64,000 nucleotides of DNA. Source: Longimicrobium terrae. GTDB lineage: Bacteria > Gemmatimonadota > Gemmatimonadetes > Longimicrobiales > Longimicrobiaceae. A model generated the notes under the pieces. That model saw only the letters and a program-made list of their open reading frames with translations. It ran no database searches and was not told the DNA's origin. Shown piece after piece: positions 18,450-26,602 of the stretch (positions are counted from its first letter, which is position 1; the number at the start of each line of letters is the position of its first letter). Position numbers and translations under genes: made by a program. The stretch covers positions 1 to 64,000 of the forward strand of contig NZ_JACHIA010000007.1 in NCBI RefSeq assembly GCF_014202995.1, written 5' to 3'.

Positions 18450-19015
18450 CGTCCCAGTGCCTCCCGCAGCAGCCGTCGGGCGCGGTGCAGCTGCGCCTTG
18501 CACGTACCCACGGCCGACCCGTGCATGTTCGCGATTTCCTCGTGCTTGTAGCCCTCCACGTCGTGAAGGACAAAAACCGACCGGGCGCCCGGGGGAAGGA
18601 GCGCAATGGCGCGCTCCAGGTCCATCGCCACGCCGGGGTCCGGCGCGCGGGTGGGCGACTCGTACGCTTCGGGCGTGTCGGTGCCGAAGATGCGGTGCAC
18701 GCGCACCCCTTCGCTCCGCCGCTCGCCCAGCACCACGTTCACCGCCAGGCGGTGCAGCCAGGTGCTGAAGGCGCTCTTGCCCTGAAAGGACCCCAGCCGC
18801 TCCCACGCCCGGACGAACACGTCCTGCGTAAGCTCCTCCGCCCGGTTGCTGTCGCCGCTCAGGCGAAGGCACAGGGCGTGGACGCGGCCCACGTTGTCAC
18901 GGTACAGCTGCTCGAACGCCGCGGCATCGCCCTCCTGGGCGCGGCGGACCGTGAGGTCCGCCACGGCGGGCACATCGGCCGCGGGAGGGTTGTCAGCCAG
19001 CATGGGGGCCATCAT
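18446..19015 (-). CDS. ECF RNA polymerase sigma factor
   Basis: The 189-residue protein has sigma region 2 (AFEQLYRDNVGRVHALCLRL, then AEELTQDVFVRAWERLGSFQ and FSTWLHRLAVNVVL) and region 4 (LLPPGARSVFVLHDVEGYKH, HRARRLLREALGR). It is of the group commonly paired with zf-HC2 anti-sigma factors. The start is uncertain: tandem ATGs at 19015 and 19012 are favoured, with GAGGAA somewhat far upstream; ATG 19051 would add 12 residues. It heads the operon of anti-sigma, DUF4097 and DUF5916 genes and probably controls it. Confidence 0.93.
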   Translation of the reverse strand: MMAPMLADNPPAADVPAVADLTVRRAQEGDAAAFEQLYRDNVGRVHALCLRLSGDSNRAEELTQDVFVRAWERLGSFQGKSAFSTWLHRLAVNVVLGERRSEGVRVHRIFGTDTPEAYESPTRAPDPGVAMDLERAIALLPPGARSVFVLHDVEGYKHEEIANMHGSAVGTCKAQLHRARRLLREALGR

Positions 19016-19129
19016 GACGACGTGGGCAGGGGTTCCTCGCGCTTCCAACATGCATAGGATGGAAGGCGGGCGGAAAAGGTTTGAACGCGCGGGAGGGGAA
19101 CATCGGGAAGACCGCGGTGGGAGTGCGGA

Positions 19130-19157
19130 GGCCCCGCGGATGGAGGCGCGCGGGGCC
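19130..19157 (-). terminator. GC hairpin after the MATE gene
   Basis: A 9-bp stem (GGCCCCGCG/CGCGGGGCC) lies 75 bases beyond the MATE stop on the minus strand. No T tract follows, so it is only a weak terminator candidate. Confidence 0.35.
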
Positions 19158-19231
19158 GTACAAACATGGGACGGACGGCGCCGGGGCGCCATCCGTTTGC
19201 TCCCCCGTACGGCGCGGGGAAGCGGGAGGAT

Positions 19232-20674
19232 TCAGGCCGCCGGGGCGCGGTGGATCAGCGGCCCGGCCCACATCACCCGGCGCACGCGCCAGGCGAGCAT
19301 GATCGCCACGGATGCCAGGCCCAGCACCAGGCCGGCCCACACGCCGCGGGCGCCCAGCGGGGTGTGCAGCCCCAGCAGCCAGGCGGCGGGCGCGCCGATG
19401 GCCCAGTATCCCAGCACCGTCATCCACATGGGGACGCGGGTGTCGCTGGCGCCGCGCAGGGCACACAGGCCGGCCACCTGCATGCCGTCGAACACCTGGA
19501 ATGCGGCGGCCATCACCAGCAGCCCGGCGCCGATCTCCACGATGCGCGGGTCCGTGGTGTACAGCCCCATCATCCACCGCGGCACGCTCAGAAAGGCGAC
19601 CGCGCACAGCGCCATGAAGAGGATGACCAGCGTGTAGGTGGTGAGCACGGCGCGGTGCACGCCGCGGCGGCTCCCCGCGCCCACGTGCTGGCCCACGCGG
19701 ATGCTGCCGGCCAGGCTGGTCCCCATGGCCACCATGAAGGTCACCGAGGCGATGTTGATGGCCACCTGGTGCGCCGCCTGGGAAAGCGCGCTGATCCATC
19801 CCATGAGGACGACGGCGTAGGCGAACACGCCGATCTCCGCCCCCAGCTGCACCCCGATGGGCGCGCCGATCCGCAGCATCGCCTTCAGCCGGTGGAGGGA
19901 CGGCCCGAGCGGCACGCCGGCGAACGGGCGCAGGTCGCGGCGGCGGGCGACGTAGATGGCCACCGCCACGAGCATGGCCCAGCGGACGATGGTCGTGGAC
20001 CACCCGGAGCCGATCAGCCCGCCGGCGGGGACGCGGATGCCGAGCAGCGGGATGGTGAAGCCGTAGATGAGCCCGATGTTGCCCGCGATGTTGACGGCGA
20101 CGCCGATGAAGGTGAGCGCCATGGCCGGCTTGGTGTCGCCCATGCCGTCCAGGTACTGGCGGAAGGCGACAAAGAGCAGCATGGGCGGAACGCCGCAGCC
20201 CAGCGCGAACAGGTAGCCGGCCGCGTCGCGGGTGACCGCCGCCGGCTGGTCCAGCGCGCGCGCCATCTGCCCGCCGAACATGCAGTAGATCGTCATGGGC
20301 ACGGCCAGGAGCACGGCCAGCCACAGCCCCTGGACGAGGACGCGCCGGCACTCCGCGTGGTCGCCCGCGCCGAACGCTTGGCTGATGAGCGGCGACATCC
20401 CCATCAGCGTGCCCATGGCCAGCATCATGGCGGCGATGAAGATGGCGTTGCCCAGCCCCGCCGCGGCCAGCGCGTCGGCGCCCAGCGGCCCCACCATGAT
20501 GGTGTCGGTGGTGTTCATGGCGATGCCGCCCAGCTGGCTTACGATCAGCGGGCCGGCCACACGCATGAGCGCGCGCAGTTCGTGGGCGAACAGAAGCGCG
20601 CGGCGCCGGCGTCCGTGTGCCGGAGGCGTGCGCCGCGGCGCGTCGAGGGTCGTAGCGGAAGCCAGCGTGCTCAT
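19232..20674 (-). CDS. MATE-family multidrug efflux transporter
   Basis: The 480-residue inner-membrane protein has twelve predicted helices in two homologous halves. Family motifs include PLIVSQLGGIAMNTTDTIMV at about residues 40-60, GMSPLISQAFGAGD near 112-125, and SRRGVHRAV with VGQHVGAG in the second half. It fits the NorM/MdtK group of cation-coupled antiporters that export drugs or metabolites. The ATG at 20674 is preceded by GGAAAATTCCC. It is transcribed alone, and no regulator is adjacent. Confidence 0.94.
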   Translation of the reverse strand: MSTLASATTLDAPRRTPPAHGRRRRALLFAHELRALMRVAGPLIVSQLGGIAMNTTDTIMVGPLGADALAAAGLGNAIFIAAMMLAMGTLMGMSPLISQAFGAGDHAECRRVLVQGLWLAVLLAVPMTIYCMFGGQMARALDQPAAVTRDAAGYLFALGCGVPPMLLFVAFRQYLDGMGDTKPAMALTFIGVAVNIAGNIGLIYGFTIPLLGIRVPAGGLIGSGWSTTIVRWAMLVAVAIYVARRRDLRPFAGVPLGPSLHRLKAMLRIGAPIGVQLGAEIGVFAYAVVLMGWISALSQAAHQVAINIASVTFMVAMGTSLAGSIRVGQHVGAGSRRGVHRAVLTTYTLVILFMALCAVAFLSVPRWMMGLYTTDPRIVEIGAGLLVMAAAFQVFDGMQVAGLCALRGASDTRVPMWMTVLGYWAIGAPAAWLLGLHTPLGARGVWAGLVLGLASVAIMLAWRVRRVMWAGPLIHRAPAA

Positions 20675-20994
20675 GGGAATTTTCCGGGCTGTGCGAAGCC
20701 CCGAAGATAACCGTGCGTCCGGATCGGCGGCACCCGTCAACGGACCCCCGCGGCGCCGCCGCTCCGTCGTACGGGGAGGCGGATGAACACCGTTTCGCGC
20801 GGAGGACGCGGGGGTGGCGGAGGGGCGCGGAGGACGGGGATGCCGATCGTCATCATCCACGGTCCGCACGGATTGAGCTATGCGTGTCCAATCTTCGCAC
20901 GTTACCCGCGCGTTCTGCGCCTTACTGTGTCCCGGCCCAAAAGGATAGATTGGTGACGAGGATCGCGTTGACCCTTTCGTGACCGGATGCGCCT
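20675..20994. other. Divergent promoter region, no gene
   Basis: These 320 bases separate the divergent MATE and membrane-protein genes and must hold both promoters. I see no reading frame, repeat or RNA gene with support. Confidence 0.5.
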
Positions 20995-21468
20995 GTGAAG
21001 AAGCACCTTCTGGAGTACCTGGAGCTGTGGCTGAGCGTGGCGGGGCTGGCGGTGATTCTGCTGGTGCCGGCGCTGCTGAGCGGGGTGGGGGCGTGGTGGA
21101 AGGTGGCGGCGTGCACGGCCGTGGCCGTGGGGCTTCTGCACGGGGTGATCTTCTGGGTGGTGCGCGCGCGGCAGCGGCAGGTGCGGCGCAGCACACTGGC
21201 CGCGGCGCGGGCGATGCTGGCGGACGGCATTCACCGGCAGGTGGCGGCGCTGCTGACCATGGACGCCACGGCGGATCCGGAGCAGAAGCGGCGGCTTGAC
21301 GGGGTGTTCGATTCCATGATCCTGCTGGACCGGCTGCTGGATTCGCTGTCGGACGAGCATCTGCACGCGTGGAAGGAGGGCGAGCACGCGGCGGTGGAAA
21401 TGGCGCGCCCGCGCACCCCCAGCCGCGGCGCACCGGACCTGCACATCTCGCGTCCATCGCAGAACTGA
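20995..21468 (+). CDS. Small two-helix membrane protein, unknown
   Basis: The 157-residue product starts at GTG 20995. Two hydrophobic segments (about residues 11-31 and 36-55, LWLSVAGLAVILLVPALLSG and KVAACTAVAVGLLHGVIFWV) are followed by a basic turn and a soluble helical tail with paired Leu/Asp residues. The shape suggests an inner-membrane protein with a cytosolic coiled tail. I recognise no family. The repeat mosaic begins two bases past its stop codon. Confidence 0.65.
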   Translation: MKKHLLEYLELWLSVAGLAVILLVPALLSGVGAWWKVAACTAVAVGLLHGVIFWVVRARQRQVRRSTLAAARAMLADGIHRQVAALLTMDATADPEQKRRLDGVFDSMILLDRLLDSLSDEHLHAWKEGEHAAVEMARPRTPSRGAPDLHISRPSQN

Positions 21469-21469
21469 G

Positions 21470-21541
21470 CCCTCACCCCGCGTGCTGCGCACGACGACCC
21501 TCTCCCACGAACAGATGTGGGAGAGGGAGCACACCCCAGTG
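21470..21541. repeat. Dispersed repeat block with CTCTCCCA/TGGGAGAG hairpin, copy 2
   Basis: Matches 12061-12132 over 72 bases with one visible mismatch (A for G in the hairpin loop). Confidence 0.9.
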
Positions 21542-21675
21542 CCGTGTGGAGCGGGCGATTCAGTGCGGGCGGAAAGTATGAGGGCCCCATCTCGGCCCTT
21601 CCCCCCAAAACCTCTTGGGGGAAGGGAGACCTCAGCGCGGGGGCGGAGTGCGGTGCGGGCCGGCGGAGTTCCGCC

Positions 21676-21725
21676 CGGCGGTTGAAACCGCGCCTCGCAC
21701 AACACGAAGCCCGCCTGCGCGGGCT
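21676..21725. repeat. Dispersed repeat CGGCGGTTGAAACCGCGCCT, copy 1
   Basis: A block of about 50 bases begins CGGCGGTTGAAACCGCGCCT and continues with CACGAAGCCCGCCTGCGCGG. A diverged copy lies at 56191-56240. The end contains an internal CCGC/GCGG hairpin. Confidence 0.75.
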
Positions 21726-21757
21726 GGGCCGGCGGCCTTGTCGCGGGTCCCGATGGA

Positions 21758-21831
21758 GTTGAAGCCCCGAACGGCGCCTGTGGGCGTCGTGTCGGGGCTT
21801 TGCGCTGTTGGAGCGGCGGATTCATTCGCTC
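21758..21831. repeat. Dispersed repeat GTTGAAGCCCCGAAC type, copy 3
   Basis: Third copy of the element at 178 and 12153, with its own variable spacer between GCCCCGAAC and GTGTCGGGGCTTTGCGCTG. Confidence 0.85.
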
Positions 21832-21906
21832 CCGACAGGCTGCCGCCACACTCGGCTCCGCAGCACGCACCGAGTTTTCCGCCCCGCCCCCACCCTCCCC
21901 CAGTCT

Positions 21907-21954
21907 TTTTTGGGGGAGGGTGGGCGAGTAGTACGAGCCCGGGTGGGGGCCGCC
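21907..21954. repeat. Dispersed G-rich repeat, copy 2
   Basis: Matches 12303-12349. Here it is preceded by a complementary CCCCCACCCTCCCCC tract, so this copy can fold into a hairpin. Confidence 0.85.
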
Positions 21955-22135
21955 CGCGAATCCCGCCTCCCGCACCTCATCCATCCACCCACATCCGTTT
22001 CCCTCGCACTCACGCACCCAGCACCCCGCACTCACGCACTTCTCCTCACTTCCCCGGCACGTATCCCGCAGCACCCCGGCGCGGTACTTTCCGGTACGCC
22101 CCCGTCCCCGTCCGATCGAACGCAGCCGAATCCCG

Positions 22136-25009
22136 ATGCTCGTCATCCAGCCCGACGTAAAGGGAGCCCGCCTGGAGCGCGCCCTCAAGGACCGCATCCG
22201 CGGCGAAACCCGCTTCGACGCCAAGTCGCGCCTGCTGTACAGCACCGACGCCTCGCTTTATCAGCTCCTTCCCGTGGGCGTCGTCATCCCCCGCGACGCG
22301 GAGGACGTGATGGCGGCGGTGCGGCTGGCGGCGGAAAACGGCGTTCCCGTCCTGCCCCGCGGCGGCGGGACGGCGCTCGCGGGGCAGACGGTGGGCCCCG
22401 CGCTGGTGCTGGACTTCGGCAAGTACATGAACCGGGTGATCGACATCGACCCGGACCGGCGCCGCGCCGTGGTGCAGCCCGGCGTGCGCCTGGACCGGCT
22501 GAACCGCGCCGCGGCGCCGCACGGGCTCACGTTCGGGCCGGACCCGGCCACCATCCGCCAGTGCTGCCTGGGCGGAATGATCGGCAACAATTCGTGCGGC
22601 GCTCGCTCGCTGGTCTACGGCAAGACGGGCGACCACGTGCACACGCTGGACTGCGTGCTGCACGACGGCGCGGCCGCCCACTTCGGCTCCGTCGCGCGCG
22701 ACGCGGTGCCGACCATGGCGGGAACGGAGGGCGAGCTGGCCCGCCGCGTCCTGGGCATCCTGGAGCCGGAGCGGGAGCGCATCCTGTCGCGCTATCCCAA
22801 GGTGCCGCGCCGCGTATCGGGCTACAACTTCGACGCCATGCTCGAGGCGCCCGACGTCAACCTGGCGCACATGATCGTCGGCTCGGAAGGAACTCTGGCG
22901 ACGGTGGTGCAGGCGGAGCTGGGGCTCGTTCCCGTGCCGCCGCACCGCGGTCTGGTGCTGCTGAGCTTTCGCGAGCGCTTCACCTCCATGGACGCCACGC
23001 CGTTCATCCTGGACGAGCCCGGGCTGACGGCGCTGGAGATCGTGGATTCGCGGGTGATGCAGGGCGCGCGCGAACTGCTGGACTTTCGCGCCACGGCCGC
23101 GCTCGCCTCGCCGGACGCGCTGGGCGTGCTGTTCTGCGAGTTCAGCGGGCAGACGGCGGACGAGGTGGCCGAGCGCGCCCACGACTTTGCGCGGCGCGCG
23201 CCGGGGCTGCCGGGGAATCCCACGGCGGGCGTCTTTCTGTCCGCGCGAGACCAGACGGCGGCGTGGGCGCTGCGGCAGGCCGCGACCGGGCTTCTGTATC
23301 GAACGACGGCGCACCGCGACATCAAGCCGCAGGAGTTCGTGGAAGACACCGGCATCGCGCCGGAAAAGCTGGGCGCCTACACGCGGCGCTTCGAGGAGAT
23401 CGTCAGCCGCAACGGAACGTCCCTCGGCTTCTTCGGGCACGCGGGGCAGGGCTGCCTGCACATCCGTGTCGATCTCAATCTGAAGCGCGGCGAAGACGTG
23501 GAGCGCATGCAGCGCATCGCGCACGAGGTGGCGGAACTGGTGGTGGAGTTCGGCGGATCGCTCAGCGGCGAGCACGGCGACGGGCTGTCGCGGTCGGAGT
23601 TCCTGCCCATCATGTTCGGGCCGGAGATCATGGACCTGCACCGGCAGGTGAAGCGCGCGTTCGATCCGGAAGGCCGCATGAACCCGGGCAAGATCGTCCC
23701 CCCGGTGCAGCGGATGAGCGAGAACCTGCGCTTCGGCGACGACTATCGCGCCCATCCGCCGCAGACGTGGTTCGACTACACGAACGATGGCGGCGACTTC
23801 GCGGTGGCGGTGGAGAAGTGCAACGGGATGGGCGTGTGCCGCAAGGTGGACGCGGGGACGATGTGCCCGTCGTTCATGGTGACGCTGGAGGAGCAGCACA
23901 GCACCCGCGGCCGCGCCAACCTGCTGCGCGAGGCCATGCAGGGCAGCCTTCCGGGAATGCGCAGCAAGGAAGTGCTGGAGGCGCTGGACCTGTGCCTGGC
24001 GTGCAAGGCGTGCAAGACGGAATGCCCCGTCGGCGTGGACATGGCGCGCTACAAGAGCGAGTTCCTGGCGCAGCACCACCGCGAGCACGGTGTGGACCGC
24101 AAGGCGCAGTTCTTCGGCCGCATCCACGACGTGGCGAAGGCGGCCTCCATCGCGCCCGGTTTCGCCAACTTCGGCAACCGCATGATGAGCGGGATGATCA
24201 AGCGGATGGGCGGCATCGACCCGCGCCGCGAGATGCCGTCCTTCGCGCCGGAGCCGTTCCGCCGCTGGTTCAAGCGCCGACCGGCGGCGCCGGCAGACGG
24301 AAAGCCGACCGTCATTCTGCTGGATGACACCTTCAACGGGTTCTTTGGCACGGAGCCGCTCAAGGCGACGGTGACGGTGCTGGAGCGCGCCGGGTTCCAA
24401 GTGAAGCTGCCGCAGCGGCAGGTGTGCTGCGGGCGCGCGGCCATCAGCAAGGGGCTGCTGGACCACGCGCGCGATCTGCAGACGGATCTGCTGAACACGC
24501 TGGTTCCGGAGGTGGAAAACGGAGCGTGGATCGTGGGCGTGGAGCCCAGCTGCATCCTCACCCTGCGCGACGAGCTTCCCGACCTGGTGCGCGACGGCCG
24601 CACCAAGGCGCTGGCCGCGGCGTCGGTGACGCTGGAAGAGTTTCTGGCCGCGCTGCCGGACTGGAAGCCCGGGCGGCTGGAGGGGCGCGCCGTCGTGCAC
24701 GGCCACTGCCATCAGAAGTCGCTGGTGGGGATGGAGCCCACGCGCGCGGTGCTGAGCAAGGTGGAGGGGCTGGAGTTCGAGATTCTGGACAGCGGATGCT
24801 GCGGAATGGCCGGCAGCTTCGGGTACGAGGAAGGGCACTACGACGTCAGCAAGGCATGCGGGGAGCGCGTGCTCTTTCCGGCGGTGCGCAACAGCGCGCC
24901 GGCGGACTACGTGGTCGCCAGCGGCTTCAGCTGCCGCCACCAGATCGCCGACTTCTGCGACGGCCGAAAGTCCGTGTCCACGCCGGAGCTGCTGGCACTG
25001 GCGAAGTGA
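22136..25009 (+). CDS. FAD-linked oxidoreductase fused to Fe-S/CCG module (YdiJ/GlcDF-like)
   Basis: The 957-residue fusion has an FAD-binding PCMH domain (about residues 30-250; PRGGGTALAGQTVGP, MIGNNSCGARSL), a C-terminal FAD-oxidase domain with HGDGLSRSEF, a two-cluster ferredoxin module (Cys562, 568, 577 and C-x2-C-x2-C-x3-C at 620-630) and a heterodisulfide-reductase-like region with two CCG motifs (CCGRAAISKG, CCGMAGSFGYE). This is the layout of 2-hydroxyacid dehydrogenases such as D-lactate or D-2-hydroxyglutarate dehydrogenases that pass electrons to the respiratory chain. The substrate is not fixed by the sequence. Its 3' end is duplicated downstream (see 25783). Confidence 0.92.
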   Translation: MLVIQPDVKGARLERALKDRIRGETRFDAKSRLLYSTDASLYQLLPVGVVIPRDAEDVMAAVRLAAENGVPVLPRGGGTALAGQTVGPALVLDFGKYMNRVIDIDPDRRRAVVQPGVRLDRLNRAAAPHGLTFGPDPATIRQCCLGGMIGNNSCGARSLVYGKTGDHVHTLDCVLHDGAAAHFGSVARDAVPTMAGTEGELARRVLGILEPERERILSRYPKVPRRVSGYNFDAMLEAPDVNLAHMIVGSEGTLATVVQAELGLVPVPPHRGLVLLSFRERFTSMDATPFILDEPGLTALEIVDSRVMQGARELLDFRATAALASPDALGVLFCEFSGQTADEVAERAHDFARRAPGLPGNPTAGVFLSARDQTAAWALRQAATGLLYRTTAHRDIKPQEFVEDTGIAPEKLGAYTRRFEEIVSRNGTSLGFFGHAGQGCLHIRVDLNLKRGEDVERMQRIAHEVAELVVEFGGSLSGEHGDGLSRSEFLPIMFGPEIMDLHRQVKRAFDPEGRMNPGKIVPPVQRMSENLRFGDDYRAHPPQTWFDYTNDGGDFAVAVEKCNGMGVCRKVDAGTMCPSFMVTLEEQHSTRGRANLLREAMQGSLPGMRSKEVLEALDLCLACKACKTECPVGVDMARYKSEFLAQHHREHGVDRKAQFFGRIHDVAKAASIAPGFANFGNRMMSGMIKRMGGIDPRREMPSFAPEPFRRWFKRRPAAPADGKPTVILLDDTFNGFFGTEPLKATVTVLERAGFQVKLPQRQVCCGRAAISKGLLDHARDLQTDLLNTLVPEVENGAWIVGVEPSCILTLRDELPDLVRDGRTKALAAASVTLEEFLAALPDWKPGRLEGRAVVHGHCHQKSLVGMEPTRAVLSKVEGLEFEILDSGCCGMAGSFGYEEGHYDVSKACGERVLFPAVRNSAPADYVVASGFSCRHQIADFCDGRKSVSTPELLALAK
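24833..25009 (+). repeat. 177-base direct repeat, resident copy (3' end of oxidoreductase gene)
   Basis: The last 177 bases of the oxidoreductase coding sequence recur at 25783-25959 with about ten mismatches that I can count. Both copies end exactly at the TGA of the gene, which marks this gene end as a recombination or integration boundary. Confidence 0.92.
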
Positions 25010-25063
25010 AGAGGCGCTACAAAAATGAACGTCCGGCTCTTCGTCCCTTAGCAGCAGTTGAAG

Positions 25064-25732
25064 ATGAATTCCGAGATTCGGTGGATACGATTCAGGATAG
25101 GGGATGCGTTTCCAGCTGGATCAGCACTTGGAAAGTGGATTGCTGGTCTCACGCTCATGGCCAACGACATCCTGCAATCCTTTGATGCGATGCAACGGGA
25201 GTTCGCAGAGGGGCCCGATTCGCCGGAAGGACTATTCTACTTTTGGCTTACATGCGCACAATTTCGAGAAGGGGCAAAGCTTCTTTCGGGAGGTTTAGAA
25301 GATTCCGAGATCAAGAAGTTTATCGACACGATGGACGCTTCGGACCAGTCGATGCTGGCTCTCATTCGTCCTGCTTTCGAACCATTCGCAGGCTCCTTTG
25401 TTGAGCGGATTGCGAAGCCTATCCGTGATGAGTTCTTCCATTACCCCAAACCGGGCAGCCAACGCTGGGATGAGGTACTGAGCCAAATGGCCGACCTTGA
25501 AAGCGGCTTGCGCTTTCGTGCAGACCTTAATCCCGCCAGCACTAGAGGCGTCTTCGCCGACGAGTTGAGAACCCTCTATCTCATCCAGTATATGGGTGTA
25601 AGCACAGACGAGATAGCTGACGTGATGCGCCGCCTAGCTGACTACGTGGGGCCTATGGTGCGCTTTGCTCACGGCTGTTTGGGTAGCTACATCGGACGGC
25701 TTCCCGAAGGAGTAGTTACGCATGACCTTTGA
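25064..25732 (+). CDS. HEPN-like helical protein in a low-GC insertion
   Basis: The 222-residue product begins MNSEIRWIRFRIGDAFPAGS and is almost wholly helical. It contains R121-x4-H126 (IRDEFFHYP), the spacing of the catalytic motif in HEPN ribonucleases, although the fold itself cannot be confirmed here. TTG 25058 or ATG 25157 are other possible starts. Codon use and G+C are clearly lower than in the flanking genes, a sign of transfer. It sits between two copies of the oxidoreductase 3' end. A toxin or abortive-infection role is a hypothesis; a non-enzymatic helical protein is equally possible. Confidence 0.65.
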   Translation: MNSEIRWIRFRIGDAFPAGSALGKWIAGLTLMANDILQSFDAMQREFAEGPDSPEGLFYFWLTCAQFREGAKLLSGGLEDSEIKKFIDTMDASDQSMLALIRPAFEPFAGSFVERIAKPIRDEFFHYPKPGSQRWDEVLSQMADLESGLRFRADLNPASTRGVFADELRTLYLIQYMGVSTDEIADVMRRLADYVGPMVRFAHGCLGSYIGRLPEGVVTHDL

Positions 25733-25782
25733 TTTACCCGATAAGTGTCATAATTCTGCAGAGTTCTGCTGATCTGCCCTAT

Positions 25783-25959
25783 GGGCACTAGGACGTCAGC
25801 AAGGCATGCGGGGAGCGCGTGCTTTTTCCGGCGGTGCGGAGCAGTGCGCCGGCGGACTACGTGGTCGCCAGCGGCTTCAGCTGCCGCCACCAGATCTCCG
25901 ACTTCTGCGACGGCCGAAAGCCCGTGTCCACGCCCGAGCTGCTGGCTTTGGCGAAGTGA
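25783..25959 (+). repeat. 177-base direct repeat, second diverged copy
   Basis: This copy of the oxidoreductase 3' end keeps the reading frame except that the Tyr codon TAC near its left edge is TAG. The mismatches are scattered and mostly silent or conservative, so it looks like an allele from another strain that arrived with the insertion rather than a fresh local duplication. Confidence 0.9.
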
Positions 25960-25966
25960 GGGAAAG

Positions 25967-26503
25967 ATGAGCAACGTTGGACCAGAAGGCCGTTCTTTTC
26001 ATCAAATTACCCAGGCGGACCTTCAACGGCTCGCGCAAATCGCCGCTGATGATTTGAGCGACTTCTTCGACCGCCACCCGGAATGGGCTGGCCAGTATCA
26101 GAACCGGGTGTTAGGAACAGCTCTTTGCCAAGGAGCAGCCAGTCACTATCTCCACGGAGAAGCCGGCATCAACGACTTCGACGTGTACACATTCTTCGCG
26201 CGGAATCCAGTGCGGGACTGGTACGCTAAACGGAATAAAACGGCTGACTTCGGCGTTCCCAAATTCGGGACCTCCGTTGACCAACCAGGATTTCTGGGAC
26301 GTCGGGTTGATCTTCTAGGGCGATCACTGGACGTATCCGTAGGCACCGACGTCGGACTGGCGATCCGTCGATGGCTTCAGGCTGGCAGAACGAAATCGGC
26401 CCAGTTGCTGGCGGCGAAAGCCGTGGTGTTGCTTTCTCCGGCTGACCGGCTGGGTGAGGTAGTTTGGCCGGCGCCATTGGACGCCGTGAGTGCAACACTG
26501 TAA
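25967..26503 (+). CDS. Nucleotidyltransferase-like protein
   Basis: The 178-residue protein starts 8 bases after the second repeat copy, behind GAGGGAAAG. It contains GINDFDVYTFF with Asp70 and Asp72 and later RRVDLLGRSLDV with Asp115, an arrangement like the acidic triad of minimal nucleotidyltransferases. It resembles a family of stand-alone proteins of unknown function that I associate with actinobacteria. The G+C is lower than the genome norm. Together with the HEPN-like gene it recalls HEPN/MNT pairs, but the two are separated by the repeat, so pairing is unproven. Confidence 0.65.
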   Translation: MSNVGPEGRSFHQITQADLQRLAQIAADDLSDFFDRHPEWAGQYQNRVLGTALCQGAASHYLHGEAGINDFDVYTFFARNPVRDWYAKRNKTADFGVPKFGTSVDQPGFLGRRVDLLGRSLDVSVGTDVGLAIRRWLQAGRTKSAQLLAAKAVVLLSPADRLGEVVWPAPLDAVSATL

Positions 26504-26602
26504 TAAAACGTCACCTGGAGGCGTCTTGTCAGTTGGCGTCGTGAAGCGGATGCCGTTGGGCGTGAACGCTCCGTCAGCAACTGGAATTTTGAACCGAGAG
26601 GC

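Larger units (their letters stand above)
21469..22135. other. Gene-free mosaic of dispersed repeats
   Basis: This 667-base gap carries a second assembly of the blocks found at 12 kb, in a different order and spacing, plus one block shared with 56.2 kb. The last 130 bases are unique, and the oxidoreductase promoter would be expected there. No coding sequence is supported. Confidence 0.75.

Noticed and set aside
15952-18606. Very long reading frame opposite in phase to real genes (884 residues)
   Set aside because: It is a low-complexity Arg/Ala/Gly-rich frame that shadows the DUF5916, DUF4097 and anti-sigma genes, a common effect of high G+C.
22046-24940. 964-residue antisense frame over the oxidoreductase gene
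   Set aside because: It mirrors the codon structure of the real gene on the other strand and shows no domain pattern.
24833-26503. A small prophage or integrative element
   Set aside because: No integrase, recombinase, phage structural or replication gene is present; only two cargo genes and a direct repeat.
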